Shown here one piece after another: positions 7,159-14,837 of a DNA stretch of 64,000 nucleotides. Source of the stretch: JACQRW01 sp964371935 (GTDB taxonomy: Bacteria; Patescibacteriota; Minisyncoccia; Sungbacterales; HO2-52-23); assembly GCA_964371935.1 (NCBI GenBank), contig CAYJOT010000001.1, positions 1 to 64,000 of the forward strand. Direction: 5' to 3'. Each line of letters begins with the position of its first letter. Within the stretch, counting starts at the first letter, position 1. A model generated the notes under the pieces. It was not told the origin of the DNA and ran no database searches. It saw nothing but the letters and a program-made list of their open reading frames with translations. The translations under genes and the position numbers were made by a program.

Positions 7159-7518
7159 TTACAGTTTCAGGTCGTCCACCACCTCGTCAATATCCCGCAG
7201 GCGGGCTTCGTGTCCTGTTGAGCGGCCTTGCTCATCTTCGCGCCTCATGGCCGGGCCGCGTCCTCCTTCGGGCTCTTCGATCTTCAGGTTCACGCGCGCG
7301 TTGTTTTTCACGCCCACGACCCGAAGCAGCGCCCTGATGGATTTCGCGGTCTGCCCGTTGCGGCCGATGATCTTGCCCATGTCCGCAGGGTCCACTTTGA
7401 GCGTAATCAGCACGCCCATTTCATCCACCTTGCGATCCGTGTGCACGGCATCCGGATTATCCACGAGCGCGCGCACGACAAATTCGAGAAATTCCTGGTC
7501 TTGTGTCATTGTTGCCAT
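7159..7518 (-). CDS. khpA: KH-domain RNA-binding protein
   Basis: The 119-residue protein carries one type-II KH domain with the GKIIGRNGQTAKSIRALL loop. It belongs to the KhpA/YlqC group, small RNA chaperones linked to ribosome and cell-division control in other bacteria. The start at ATG 7518 is chosen because the upstream extension is the tail of rpsP in another frame. Length is longer than the usual 75-80 residues because of a charged C-terminal tail (REDEQGRST...). It sits between rpsP and trmD, its usual place. Confidence 0.85.
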   Translation of the reverse strand: MATMTQDQEFLEFVVRALVDNPDAVHTDRKVDEMGVLITLKVDPADMGKIIGRNGQTAKSIRALLRVVGVKNNARVNLKIEEPEGGRGPAMRREDEQGRSTGHEARLRDIDEVVDDLKL

Positions 7519-7559
7519 TGCTTTCGTAAAAACTCTTATGTCGCTCTCGACCTTTTCAG

Positions 7560-7904
7560 TTAACTGACAGTTTCTGTTTTTTCGGATGCTGCGGGTCCCG
7601 CGGACTCTGGAGGCATCCCGCTTCGCGGGATCTCGCGTAGCGAGACAGGCACGACGTTTCTCTTTTTCCCGCATACCACTCCATTTGCGATCAGCATGTT
7701 ATATGCCGTGTCTGACACCTGCGCACCTTTTGACATCCAATGCAAAATACGATCATTTTTCAAAATGGTCTCTTTGGTCTTGGGGTGGTATGACCCCAGC
7801 ACCTCCATGCCGCTCGACTGCGGCTTTGAGCGCCGCTCGCCGATAACCATGCGAAACGCCGGATCATTTTTCCTGCCTACGCGCTGAAGACGTATGACTA
7901 ACAT
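7560..7904 (-). CDS. rpsP: 30S ribosomal protein S16
   Basis: S16 binds 16S rRNA early in 30S assembly. The start MLVIRLQRVGRKNDP and the block MEVLGSYHP are typical. I start at ATG 7904; the longer frame upstream has no family match. The C-terminus (last ~25 residues, VSLREIPRSGMPPESAG...) is not S16 sequence: it is the in-frame reading of two short palindromes, TCCCGCTTCGCGGGA and TCTCGCGTAGCGAGA (about 7616-7645). Confidence 0.95.
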   Translation of the reverse strand: MLVIRLQRVGRKNDPAFRMVIGERRSKPQSSGMEVLGSYHPKTKETILKNDRILHWMSKGAQVSDTAYNMLIANGVVCGKKRNVVPVSLREIPRSGMPPESAGPAASEKTETVS

Positions 7905-7936
7905 ACCGTTACTATACCAAAAAAGCTCACAAAAAG

Positions 7937-8293
7937 TCAACCACCCAATCTTGCACGCGTTTTTACTCCTACAACTCCATACCCTGTGGTTCGCGGAGAT
8001 CCGGAACAGACGATTTTTTGGCTGCACTGGAATTTTTTTACCGCAGTCAAGGTAAGGAAACCGAAGAAGCCAGAATCATTTCCGGCCGCTAACAGCCCTT
8101 TTGCAATAAGTATCCTTTGCAATGTTTTGACGGATTCGCTCCGCATGCCGTACAAGAGATTGCCGCTCAAAAGAACTGCTGATGTTGCTTGAGGCGATGC
8201 CGGTGGTATCGGCATTATAGGCGATGAAGAAACTGGAACCGGTATTCCCAAAGTTGTGGTTGCGGTGCTCGTTGCGGTTGCGCTGGCGGTCAC
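7937..8293 (-). CDS. Peptidoglycan-binding domain protein, probably the 3' part of the FN3 gene
   Basis: The GTG start at 8293 overlaps the TAG stop of the upstream FN3 gene by one base. The first 45 residues are a Ser/Thr/Ala/Pro-rich linker, not a normal protein start, followed by a PG_binding_1-like domain (GMRSESVKTLQRILIAKGLL and a GFFGFLTLTAVKKFQ block). Together the two frames read as one secreted protein: signal peptide, two FN3-like domains, linker, peptidoglycan-binding domain. I think this is a single gene broken by a frameshift, or less likely a coupled pair. Confidence 0.7.
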   Translation of the reverse strand: MTASATATSTATTTLGIPVPVSSSPIMPIPPASPQATSAVLLSGNLLYGMRSESVKTLQRILIAKGLLAAGNDSGFFGFLTLTAVKKFQCSQKIVCSGSPRTTGYGVVGVKTRARLGG

Positions 8294-9087
8294 TAAAGAG
8301 TCGAGGTTGCCAAAGATGAAGCTGGGAGCGGCACAACTATTATTGGAGGTGCCGCCAGAGTCATGCCGGACGCGATGTTGGATATCGATATTCCAGAGAT
8401 ATTCCCGGCTTTGTCGCGCGCTCGGACTGCTACGTAATACTTGGTGCTCGTTGCAAGGTTTTGCGCAGTGTATGATTCTTGAGATCCGGGCCCTTGGGGC
8501 GTAAGAGAATTAGGTAACACCGCGGCATTGTTCCACCACTGCAAAGCGCCGATTTCCGGTATGGTCGTATATGACGCGCGAATCTCATAGCTGGTTGAAG
8601 TGCCTGTTGGCCCATCGCCGCCCGGGGCAACCCATGTGAGCACGAGTGAAGTGACAGTGGCGCTCGCGACCCGAAGGGAAGTTATCTCTTCAGGGGGCAT
8701 GTAGTCAAGAGGCGGATTTGTCGTGAAGGTACGATCCGCATCAACCCGTTCCCTACCTGACGCATCAGTCGAGCGCACGCGATAATGATAGATCGTATTC
8801 GTATCAAGCGGCAAGAGCTGAATCTGGTGAAATGTACGCAAGCTCGGCTCAATGATGGAATTTATTTCATAACTGATCGTCAAACCATAATCCAGACGCG
8901 TGGTTGCCGGCACATCGGTATTCCAGGAAATAATCGCCGATGATTGCGTGATGTTATCCACGGCAACACTGGAGATAACCGGCGGATTCGAACTCGGCGG
9001 CGTTTGGGCAGAGGTGGAGATGCCGGGGAAGACAAATGTAACCACCGCAAATATAATTGCCAAAAAAAATTTTTGATAGATGTTCAT
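8293..9087 (-). CDS. Secreted fibronectin type III domain protein
   Basis: The 264-residue product starts with a clear signal peptide (MNIYQKFF, then a hydrophobic core to about residue 25, then STSAQT). Two FN3-like repeats follow: ISSVAVDNITQSSAIISW...YHYRVRSTDASG and LRVASATVTSLVLTW...YYVAVRARDKAGN. Such domains bind surface polymers or space out surface proteins. AAGG lies just upstream of the ATG. The frame stops in a Pro/Ser-rich linker exactly where the peptidoglycan-binding frame begins (see 7937-8293), so the intact protein was probably about 380 residues. Confidence 0.8.
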   Translation of the reverse strand: MNIYQKFFLAIIFAVVTFVFPGISTSAQTPPSSNPPVISSVAVDNITQSSAIISWNTDVPATTRLDYGLTISYEINSIIEPSLRTFHQIQLLPLDTNTIYHYRVRSTDASGRERVDADRTFTTNPPLDYMPPEEITSLRVASATVTSLVLTWVAPGGDGPTGTSTSYEIRASYTTIPEIGALQWWNNAAVLPNSLTPQGPGSQESYTAQNLATSTKYYVAVRARDKAGNISGISISNIASGMTLAAPPIIVVPLPASSLATSTL

Positions 9088-9192
9088 AAATCCTTTACCT
9101 TCAACCTTCCCCTAGTCTCCTCCTTAATAAATAAGGGGGGAGGGATGGTGATCCTATAAAGTAGTATCCTGTCTTTCAATTATACCACCGAT

Positions 9193-11532
9193 CTACTTGC
9201 TCGTATACGTTTCCGCTTGTTCTAATTTGAGCGAGAGCAGTTTTGAAACGCCGTCGTCGCCCATGGTAATGCCGTAAAGCACACCGGCGGACTTCATGGT
9301 TTCGCGGTTGTGGGTGATCACGATCAGCTGGGTGGCTTTGGCAAGCTCGGTGAGAATGGCGCCGTAGCGCTGCGAGTTTGCCTCGTCAAGCGCGGCATCC
9401 GTTTCATCCAAAATAAGAAACGGCGGTGGATTTACCGCGGCAATCGCAAACAGAAGCGCAATAGAAGTAAGCGCGCGCTCCCCACCCGAGAGCATGGCAA
9501 GCGACTTGATGCGTTTGCGCGGAAGATCAACTTCAATCTCGATCCCCTCCTTCGCCAAGGCTTCGGAGGGCGCGCCCTCCTCATCTTCTTCGTCCGCAGA
9601 CTCGTCCGCCATAGCTTTAGCGGCGGCGGAAGCTTCAAGCGAAAGAGGATCATTTGTCATTTTCAACTCCGCTTTTCCTCCTCCGAAAATAATGTTGAAA
9701 TAGGTTTGAAATTCCGCGGTTATTTTTCTAAAGCCATCGTGAAAATCTCGCCGCATGTGCTCGTCAAGCTCTTTAATCAATTCCGCAAGAGACACCGATG
9801 CTTGCCGCACATCATCAAGCTCTTTTACCAGAAACGCGTGGCGAGCTTCGGTGTCTTTGTATTCGGTGACCACCAAGGGATCAATACCTCCGATCTCCTC
9901 AAGCTTGCCGGTTAATCGTTCGATCCTCCGTTTAATGTCTGCCGGTTGTAATGCTGCATATTCTTGGCCATCCGCACCGTTTGCAAGAATTTCATCAGCC
10001 GATACATTGGCAGCTTCACGTTCGCGGTTGAGTTCATCTTCCCGGGTGCGAAGCCGTTCCTCATCAAATCGGAACCGCTCGGCCTCAAGCATGACATCGC
10101 GCTGCTCCTCCTGTTTTACGCGAAGCAATCCCTCGATCTCGCGGATACGCGATTGCGCTTCCCGAAAAGCCGCGTATTCTTTTTGCCGCTGCTGCTCCCG
10201 CTGTTCAATCTCGGCGCTAACACGGCCGACTTCCTGCTGAATCGTGACAAGCGCGCCTTCGAGTTCACAGACAAGGCGGGATTCCTCCGGCGTATCATAA
10301 AGTTCCCGTGCGGCTTTATTTCCCTCGGTGCCACCCGGGCCGCCTTCTCCGGCAACGCCTCTTTCAACTCCAACGTCACGTCGCGAGTCAATCTCTGCCA
10401 AAAGCTCCTCGAGCCGGCTGATCAATCCTGCGCCGCGACTGCGCACTTCATCTATATCATTGTATCCGGAAAAGATCTGACGCAGTTCGTAAATGTAGTG
10501 CGTAAGCCGCTCCCGCACATAGGACGCATCCACCGGGCGCTGGTCGGCATTATGGCCCGGCATGCCCATTCGACTTCGCTCACGGTCGCGTTCTGCTTCC
10601 AGCCGTCCCTCAAGCCGCCCAAGCTCGCGCTCAAGCTCGCGTCGCCGCCCGGCAAGCTCGGCGATCTTCCGCTCCGTTCCGACTTTGTCGGGACCGCCAC
10701 CTGCCGACGACCTCTCAAGCTCGGCCAGACGCGCGGTCAGACGGATGATCTCGACATTAATCTCCTCCTCCCGGTGCCGTATCGGGTCCGCATGCACGTT
10801 CACGCGCGCTTTCTCTTCTTGGATCGCGCGCAATTCCGATGTCCAGTATGCTTTTTGAAAATTCCGCAGCTCGGCCTCGGTGCGCTCCCGCGTTTCGGCC
10901 TTGTCCGCCTGCAGCCGGAGAAATTTCAGGTGCGGGGCAAGCTCGCGGATCAAGGACTCAACCTGCTTTATATTTTCCTCGGTTGCCAAAAGCTTGCGCT
11001 CGGTCTCATTTTTCTTCAGCTGGTACACGCGCAAACCCAGCGCCTCTTCAAGCATGCCCCTGCGCTCGCGCGGCGATGCCGTCAAAATCTGGTCAACTTC
11101 GCCCTGCCCGATGATATTGTGTTTTGATTCGCCCAACCCCATCCGGGCGGTGAGCATAACCACGTCGCGCATGCGCACGACCGAGTTGTTGATCGCATAC
11201 TCGTTCATGCCGTCCCGGAAAATTTTCCGCGAAAGTATCAACTCATCAAACTCTATCGGAATCTGCCGATCATGGTTGTCAAACACGAGCGTTACCGCGG
11301 CCTTGCCCATGCGCGGCGTCTGCGTTGATCCGTTCCAGATCAAATCCTCTCCCTTTTTTCCCCGCAGCGATTTCATGGACTGCTCCCCCAGCACCCACTG
11401 CATCGCATCCTTGATATTGGACTTCCCTGACCCGTTGGGCCCCACCACGGCCGTGATCCGCGAAGGAAATTCCAAAACCGTCGTTTTCGCAAACGACTTG
11501 AAACCAGAGAGTTCAAGACGAGTGAGGCGCAT
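9193..11532 (-). CDS. smc: SMC-family chromosome segregation ATPase, short form
   Basis: The N-terminal Walker A (GPNGSGKSN, residues 31-39), the C-terminal signature LSGGERAL (from residue 681) and Walker B ILDETDAALDE are intact, so the ATPase head is complete. The total length is 779 residues against about 1150-1200 for most bacterial SMC. Coiled-coil segments flank a middle section (about residues 330-415, YIYELRQIFSGYNDIDEV, then a Gly-rich stretch) in which I cannot see a normal hinge domain. A segment of about 26 residues (AKAMADES...EALAKEG, coded near 9546-9630) matches an insertion in the O-antigen-ligase gene and looks like a repeat read in frame. SMC compacts and separates chromosomes together with ScpA/ScpB, which are not in this window. 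Confidence 0.85.
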   Translation of the reverse strand: MRLTRLELSGFKSFAKTTVLEFPSRITAVVGPNGSGKSNIKDAMQWVLGEQSMKSLRGKKGEDLIWNGSTQTPRMGKAAVTLVFDNHDRQIPIEFDELILSRKIFRDGMNEYAINNSVVRMRDVVMLTARMGLGESKHNIIGQGEVDQILTASPRERRGMLEEALGLRVYQLKKNETERKLLATEENIKQVESLIRELAPHLKFLRLQADKAETRERTEAELRNFQKAYWTSELRAIQEEKARVNVHADPIRHREEEINVEIIRLTARLAELERSSAGGGPDKVGTERKIAELAGRRRELERELGRLEGRLEAERDRERSRMGMPGHNADQRPVDASYVRERLTHYIYELRQIFSGYNDIDEVRSRGAGLISRLEELLAEIDSRRDVGVERGVAGEGGPGGTEGNKAARELYDTPEESRLVCELEGALVTIQQEVGRVSAEIEQREQQRQKEYAAFREAQSRIREIEGLLRVKQEEQRDVMLEAERFRFDEERLRTREDELNREREAANVSADEILANGADGQEYAALQPADIKRRIERLTGKLEEIGGIDPLVVTEYKDTEARHAFLVKELDDVRQASVSLAELIKELDEHMRRDFHDGFRKITAEFQTYFNIIFGGGKAELKMTNDPLSLEASAAAKAMADESADEEDEEGAPSEALAKEGIEIEVDLPRKRIKSLAMLSGGERALTSIALLFAIAAVNPPPFLILDETDAALDEANSQRYGAILTELAKATQLIVITHNRETMKSAGVLYGITMGDDGVSKLLSLKLEQAETYTSK
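9546..9630. repeat. In-frame palindromic repeat pair inside smc
   Basis: Two short inverted repeats bound this segment: CCTCC...GGAGG around TTCGCCAAGGCTTC (9546-9570) and TCCGCCATAGCTTTAGCGG (9605-9630). The same pair, in the same order and spacing class, occurs inside the O-antigen-ligase gene (28813-28838 and 28879-28904). Both genes read them in the same frame, as ALAK and AKAM. Confidence 0.7.
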
Positions 11533-11617
11533 AGGAGCTATTGACAGAGTGATTGATAATTAGTGCCTTATCTTCGAGACCGCTCATTAACAAGATCCAT
11601 TCGCAAGGAGATCTGAC

Positions 11618-11851
11618 ATGAATAAAAACGAACTACTTCAGAAAATAAGGCTTATACAAGCAGGCAAGATTTCAGAGTCGTGGATGCTGTTGAATTAGCT
11701 CCTGGCATTATTGCTGTTTCCGATTCAATGGATGAAATCGACATCTACATTTCATTCAATCTGGGAACAATCAGAAGATTAATCTATGCACTAGTAACGT
11801 ATACCAGCAGCAGATATCCAGACGGAATCTGCTGCTATTCAATTTCTCCCA
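11618..11851 (+). pseudogene. Small frameshifted ORF of unknown function
   Basis: ATG 11618 follows a good Shine-Dalgarno sequence (AAGGAG, 11605-11610). The frame gives MNKNELLQKIRLIQ... and stops after 26 codons at 11698. The +1/-1 neighbouring frame continues with a plausible protein (VDAVELAPGIIAVSDSMDEIDIYISF...), as if one base were gained or lost near 11675. Its natural end is unclear because it runs into the 3' end of rnc on the other strand. No family is recognised. The rest of the 11533-11851 interval shows nothing else. Confidence 0.35.
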
Positions 11852-12544
11852 TCACGCCCACCCCTTCGTATGCAATCCCAGCCGCGCGGCCTCTTCCTGG
11901 CCGGTTTGTTTGGATGCGCCCTCGCCCTCAGCTACGAGATCGACACCAAGGTATACGCCGACGACAAAATGCTTGTCGTGGTCAGGGCCCCATTCGCGAA
12001 TAACCTCGTAGGTGGGAGTGATGCCAACTCGCTCCTGGGCTTCTTCCTGAAAAAGCGACTTCGGATCTTTGTACAATTTTTTCTCAAGCACTTCTGACAG
12101 ACGCGGCATGACGAAACGCATGAGAAAATCTCTGGCGATCGCATACCCCTGGTCAAGATAGATGGCGCCGATCAATGCCTCCATCGCGTTTGCGAGGATG
12201 TACTGCCTGGCGCGGCCCACGTCTTTTGCCTCGCCGCGCGAGAGTAGCATAAATTCATTGAGTTCAATCTCGCCCGCAACCTCCGCAAGCATTTTTGCGT
12301 TGACGAGCGCTGCGCGAAAACTGGTCAAATCGCCTTCGGGCTTGTCCGGAAACTTCGCGTAGAGTTCTTCGGTAATCACCAATTCCAAAACCGCGTCCCC
12401 CAAAAATTCAAGACGTTCATTGTGCCCCACGCGAAACGCCGGGTTTTCATTCAAATACGAGCGGTGCGTGAGCGCCTGCAAAAGCAGATCTTTATTTGCA
12501 AAGACAACTGAAATTTTTTCTTCAAGCTGGGAGAGATTGTTCAT
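11852..12544 (-). CDS. rnc: Ribonuclease III
   Basis: RNase III cuts double-stranded RNA and processes rRNA precursors. The catalytic block NERLEFLGDAVLEL carries Glu46 and Asp50; HRSYLNE precedes it, and a C-terminal double-stranded RNA-binding domain (GPDHDKHFVVGVYLG...GEGASKQTGQEEAARLGL) completes the protein. Length (230 residues) is normal. I start at ATG 12544; it overlaps the nusB 3' end by 23 bp, so the two are likely co-translated. It is the natural candidate for excising the 16S insertion at 697-913. Confidence 0.95.
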   Translation of the reverse strand: MNNLSQLEEKISVVFANKDLLLQALTHRSYLNENPAFRVGHNERLEFLGDAVLELVITEELYAKFPDKPEGDLTSFRAALVNAKMLAEVAGEIELNEFMLLSRGEAKDVGRARQYILANAMEALIGAIYLDQGYAIARDFLMRFVMPRLSEVLEKKLYKDPKSLFQEEAQERVGITPTYEVIREWGPDHDKHFVVGVYLGVDLVAEGEGASKQTGQEEAARLGLHTKGWA

Positions 12545-13025
12545 CAGATATTTCTTCTTTTTTCTTGGCAAGCTCATCGCGCGTCGGGTATTCTTTGCCC
12601 GGCTCGCCGATCTCGCGATAGACCGTGCCAAGCACGCCGTTCACAAATTTGCCAGATGAGTCCCCGCCAAATGCTTTGGCAAGCTCAATGGCCTCGTTGA
12701 TCGCGACTTTGGGCGGCACCTCTTCGTGCTTGCCGAACAAAAGTTCATACAAGCCCAGCCGTAATACGGCGCGGTCAACCGCCGTGATCTGCTCAATTGG
12801 CCAGGCAGGCGCGGCTTCTTTAATAATCTGATCAATGCGCTCAAGGTGCTCCACCGTGCCGTGCACCAGCTGGTTGATGAATTCATATTCTTCTTCAAGC
12901 CCGGGTCCGAATTCGGCTTTGTTACGCTCGACAATACCCGCCAGCGTGTCTGCCGGTTTCTTATAAAAGTCCCACTCAAAAAGGGACTGCATTGCAATAG
13001 AACGAGCGAGATGGCGGGAAGCCAT
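12522..13025 (-). CDS. nusB: Transcription antitermination factor NusB
   Basis: NusB with S10 (NusE) binds boxA RNA and keeps polymerase going through rRNA operons. The all-helical family pattern is seen: SRHLARSIAMQSLFEWDF, ITAVDRAVLRLGLYELLF, and PPKVAINEAIELAKAFGG...FVNGVLG. Residues after about 140 form a charged tail (AKKKEEISDEQ) that overlaps rnc. It lies between rpmF and rnc on the same strand. Confidence 0.95.
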   Translation of the reverse strand: MASRHLARSIAMQSLFEWDFYKKPADTLAGIVERNKAEFGPGLEEEYEFINQLVHGTVEHLERIDQIIKEAAPAWPIEQITAVDRAVLRLGLYELLFGKHEEVPPKVAINEAIELAKAFGGDSSGKFVNGVLGTVYREIGEPGKEYPTRDELAKKKEEISDEQSLPA

Positions 13026-13034
13026 AAGTAAGGG

Positions 13035-13265
13035 CTAATTCTTTGTTGCCAATTCTTTTTCCTTCTTTTTCTTCTCTTTTTTGCCAAGTTTCGCAAGCAC
13101 GTCAACCACCTGCCGGGTGCCATAGTACCCGCAATTCTTGCACATCACATGCGGCTGCACCGGCTTTGCGCAATGCCCGCACACGCCAAGTTTTTTCGGC
13201 GTCAGCGCATGATGCGACCGCACCCGATTGCGCTTCCCCTTCGTATGTTTCATCCGGATTACCAT
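13035..13265 (-). CDS. rpmF: 50S ribosomal protein L32, zinc-binding form
   Basis: The protein has the L32 zinc ribbon CGHC...CKNCGYYG and the basic start MKHTKGKRNRVRSHHAL. ATG 13253 (MKHTK) is the other possible start. The Lys-rich tail (KKEKKKKEKELATKN) is longer than usual. Confidence 0.93.
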   Translation of the reverse strand: MVIRMKHTKGKRNRVRSHHALTPKKLGVCGHCAKPVQPHVMCKNCGYYGTRQVVDVLAKLGKKEKKKKEKELATKN

Positions 13266-13280
13266 AGTTTTTGAAAAAAA

Positions 13281-13559
13281 TTAACGGTAAAGCTCGTCGT
13301 GTGTCCCTATATCAAAATAGATAACCTCCTCTCCACCACGAAATGCGAATACAATCCTATATTCATAGTCCACAGAATACGACCATTCACCCGCACGCGG
13401 TCCCTGAAGTTTATGGGTCTTGAGACGGACATCAAAAGCATTAGCTTTAAAAATATTTTCTTGTCCCTTTACTTTTTACTGGAGACCAACAGGAAGTTTA
13501 ACAAAAGAACGAAGGAATCGCGGACTGTATTCAATCTTTTTTATTTTTCTTTCTGGCAT
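13281..13559 (-). pseudogene. RelE/YafQ-type toxin gene with an in-frame TAA
   Basis: Reading from ATG 13559 gives MPERKIKKIEYSPRFLRSF, then a TAA at codon 28 (13478-13476), after which the same frame continues with a classic RelE-family body (NAFDVRLKTHKLQG...WSYSVDYEYRIVF...IYFDIGTHDELYR) to the stop at 13283-13281. RelE-type toxins cut mRNA on the ribosome. The start overlaps the antitoxin by 29 bp, the usual arrangement. The stop replaces a position that is normally charged, so a single base change probably killed the toxin. Read-through or an assembly error cannot be excluded. Confidence 0.75.
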
Positions 13560-13848
13560 ACATACGTAATGCTTCATCAATCGAAGAAGCGCTTATGGTC
13601 TTCCCCGCCTTATATTCCGCCATTGCCTCTCGCACACGCTCATCCAGTCGCTCCGCCGCTTTCCCGTGCAATTGATACACCGGTACCTGATATTTCTTAC
13701 CCTTTGACGTGTGGGTTTCGTACCCACTAAACGTTGGACCCAAGCGATCCCGCTCCTTGAGCCGCTCATACTCCCGACGCGGCAAAACAACAAGATCTTC
13801 ATGTCCCGTAACCTTTTTAGAAATAGTCGCAATAGGGGTTACATTCAT
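13531..13848 (-). CDS. Antitoxin of a RelE-type toxin-antitoxin pair
   Basis: The 105-residue protein has a short N-terminal swap-type segment with DLVVLPRREYERLKER, as in Phd/YefM- or AbrB-like antitoxins of Parcubacteria, and a basic C-terminus (ALRMYARKKNKKD) that would wrap the toxin. The toxin gene follows with a 29-bp overlap but has an in-frame stop. A good promoter lies at 13857-13885, and AGGAG precedes the ATG. Confidence 0.65.
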   Translation of the reverse strand: MNVTPIATISKKVTGHEDLVVLPRREYERLKERDRLGPTFSGYETHTSKGKKYQVPVYQLHGKAAERLDERVREAMAEYKAGKTISASSIDEALRMYARKKNKKD

Positions 13849-13856
13849 ACACTCCT

Positions 13857-13885
13857 ATCCTACCAAAAACAAAATAGTTTGGCAA
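13857..13885 (-). promoter_or_regulatory. Promoter of the antitoxin gene
   Basis: TTGCCA (13885-13880) and TAGGAT (13862-13857) are spaced by 17 bp. The predicted start leaves a short leader that holds AGGAG before ATG 13848. Confidence 0.55.
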
Positions 13886-13913
13886 ATGAAAAGCCCCGAC
13901 TTTCGCTTGGGGC
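13886..13913 (-). terminator. Rho-independent terminator after the zinc-ribbon gene
   Basis: On the minus strand GCCCC/GGGGC arms enclose an 11-base loop (13893-13913) and are followed by TTTTCATTTG. It lies 35 bp after the stop of the 13948-14154 gene. Confidence 0.6.
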
Positions 13914-13947
13914 AAAACAGTACTGTTTTCGACTTGAAGAAAACCCG

Positions 13948-14154
13948 CTAAAGTAATTCTGCTTCATCAGTAAAGCTGATCTCAGTTTTCTCTGCGGTAA
14001 TGACTTGGCTTGCAAGACATACTCCGCATACGGGGCAATAAGCTAAATTTGGGTAATCTTCTCCGCAAAGAAGATTACTTATTTTGGACGTAGTCAAACA
14101 GCTTAAACACCTGAGACGGCTATCTGAAGTAACAACACCAATATGCTTTTCCAT
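13948..14154 (-). CDS. Small zinc-ribbon-like protein
   Basis: The 68-residue product has two cysteine pairs, CLSC and CPVC, about 27 residues apart, which would bind one zinc. The start at ATG 14154 is fixed by a strong Shine-Dalgarno sequence (AAAGGAGG) six bases upstream. No family is recognised. It lies between rnhB and a terminator and appears to be its own unit or the last gene after rnhB. Confidence 0.6.
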   Translation of the reverse strand: MEKHIGVVTSDSRLRCLSCLTTSKISNLLCGEDYPNLAYCPVCGVCLASQVITAEKTEISFTDEAELL

Positions 14155-14215
14155 TTCAACCTCCTTTACGATATCTGACGAACTAGAAAAAGAGTAAATC
14201 TTTTGAGGTCGCCCG

Positions 14216-14809
14216 TCAACCACACCGAAATGATTTCCGATGCACCTCACACCTTCCAAATTTCCTAATCATCTCGCGATGCAGCTCGGTGCTATATCCT
14301 TTGTGCAAATCGAAACGGTACGCGGGATATTTTTTGTGGGTGCGCAGCATAATGCGGTCGCGGGTGACTTTGGCGATTATGGATGCGGCGGAAATAATGG
14401 GGATAAGTTCGTCGCCCCTGATGATAGTTTCGTGCGAAATGGGCCACGGCAGATGCAAGCTGCCGTCAAGTAAGGCATAGATATGCTTCGATTCCAGACT
14501 TAGTCTGGAAAATACCCTCCGTGCGCCTATCTGTGCGGCCTGGTAAATATTGATGCGATCGATCACTCCGGGCGATATGCGCGAGACAGTCCATTGGATA
14601 CGCGGATGGCCGGTCAGAAAATCAAACCATTCTTCGCGTTGCTTGACCGACAGCTGTTTGGAGTCCCTAATGCCTGCGAGCGCCCGCGCCGCAAGCCGCG
14701 GGGTCATGAGTACTCCGGCAACCACCACCGGCCCAGCAAGCGGCCCCCGTCCGGCTTCGTCTATACCCATGATCTTTCCACCACTTTTTTTATTTGCTTT
14801 GCGCATCAT
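14216..14809 (-). CDS. rnhB: Ribonuclease HII
   Basis: RNase HII removes ribonucleotides and RNA primers from DNA. The motif GIDEAGRGPLAGPVV carries the first catalytic Asp-Glu pair; DSKQLS and the SIIAKVTRD block follow. I start at ATG 14809. Between conserved blocks, FSRLSLESK is the in-frame reading of a TTCCAGACTTAGTCTGGAA palindrome (14492-14510). dnaE starts 28 bp away on the opposite strand. Confidence 0.95.
   Translation of the reverse strand: MMRKANKKSGGKIMGIDEAGRGPLAGPVVVAGVLMTPRLAARALAGIRDSKQLSVKQREEWFDFLTGHPRIQWTVSRISPGVIDRINIYQAAQIGARRVFSRLSLESKHIYALLDGSLHLPWPISHETIIRGDELIPIISAASIIAKVTRDRIMLRTHKKYPAYRFDLHKGYSTELHREMIRKFGRCEVHRKSFRCG
14492..14510. repeat. TTCCAGACTTAGTCTGGAA palindrome inside rnhB
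   Basis: A 19-bp palindrome, read in frame by rnhB as SRLSLE. Other copies occur as close pairs at 28216-28257 (inside the O-antigen-ligase gene, again read as SRLSLES) and at 46194-46235 (end of rpsE). Confidence 0.8.
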
Positions 14810-14837
14810 CGTCGTTGATAGTATCATGAAAGGCACA

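Noticed and set aside
9964..11127. 387-codon ORF opposite smc
   Set aside because: Shadow of the long coiled-coil gene; the sequence has no domain and smc is clearly real.
12138..12146. Further CGATCG sites such as GCGATCGC inside rnc
   Set aside because: They lack complementary arms and lie in coding sequence; counted as chance hexamers and not as family members.
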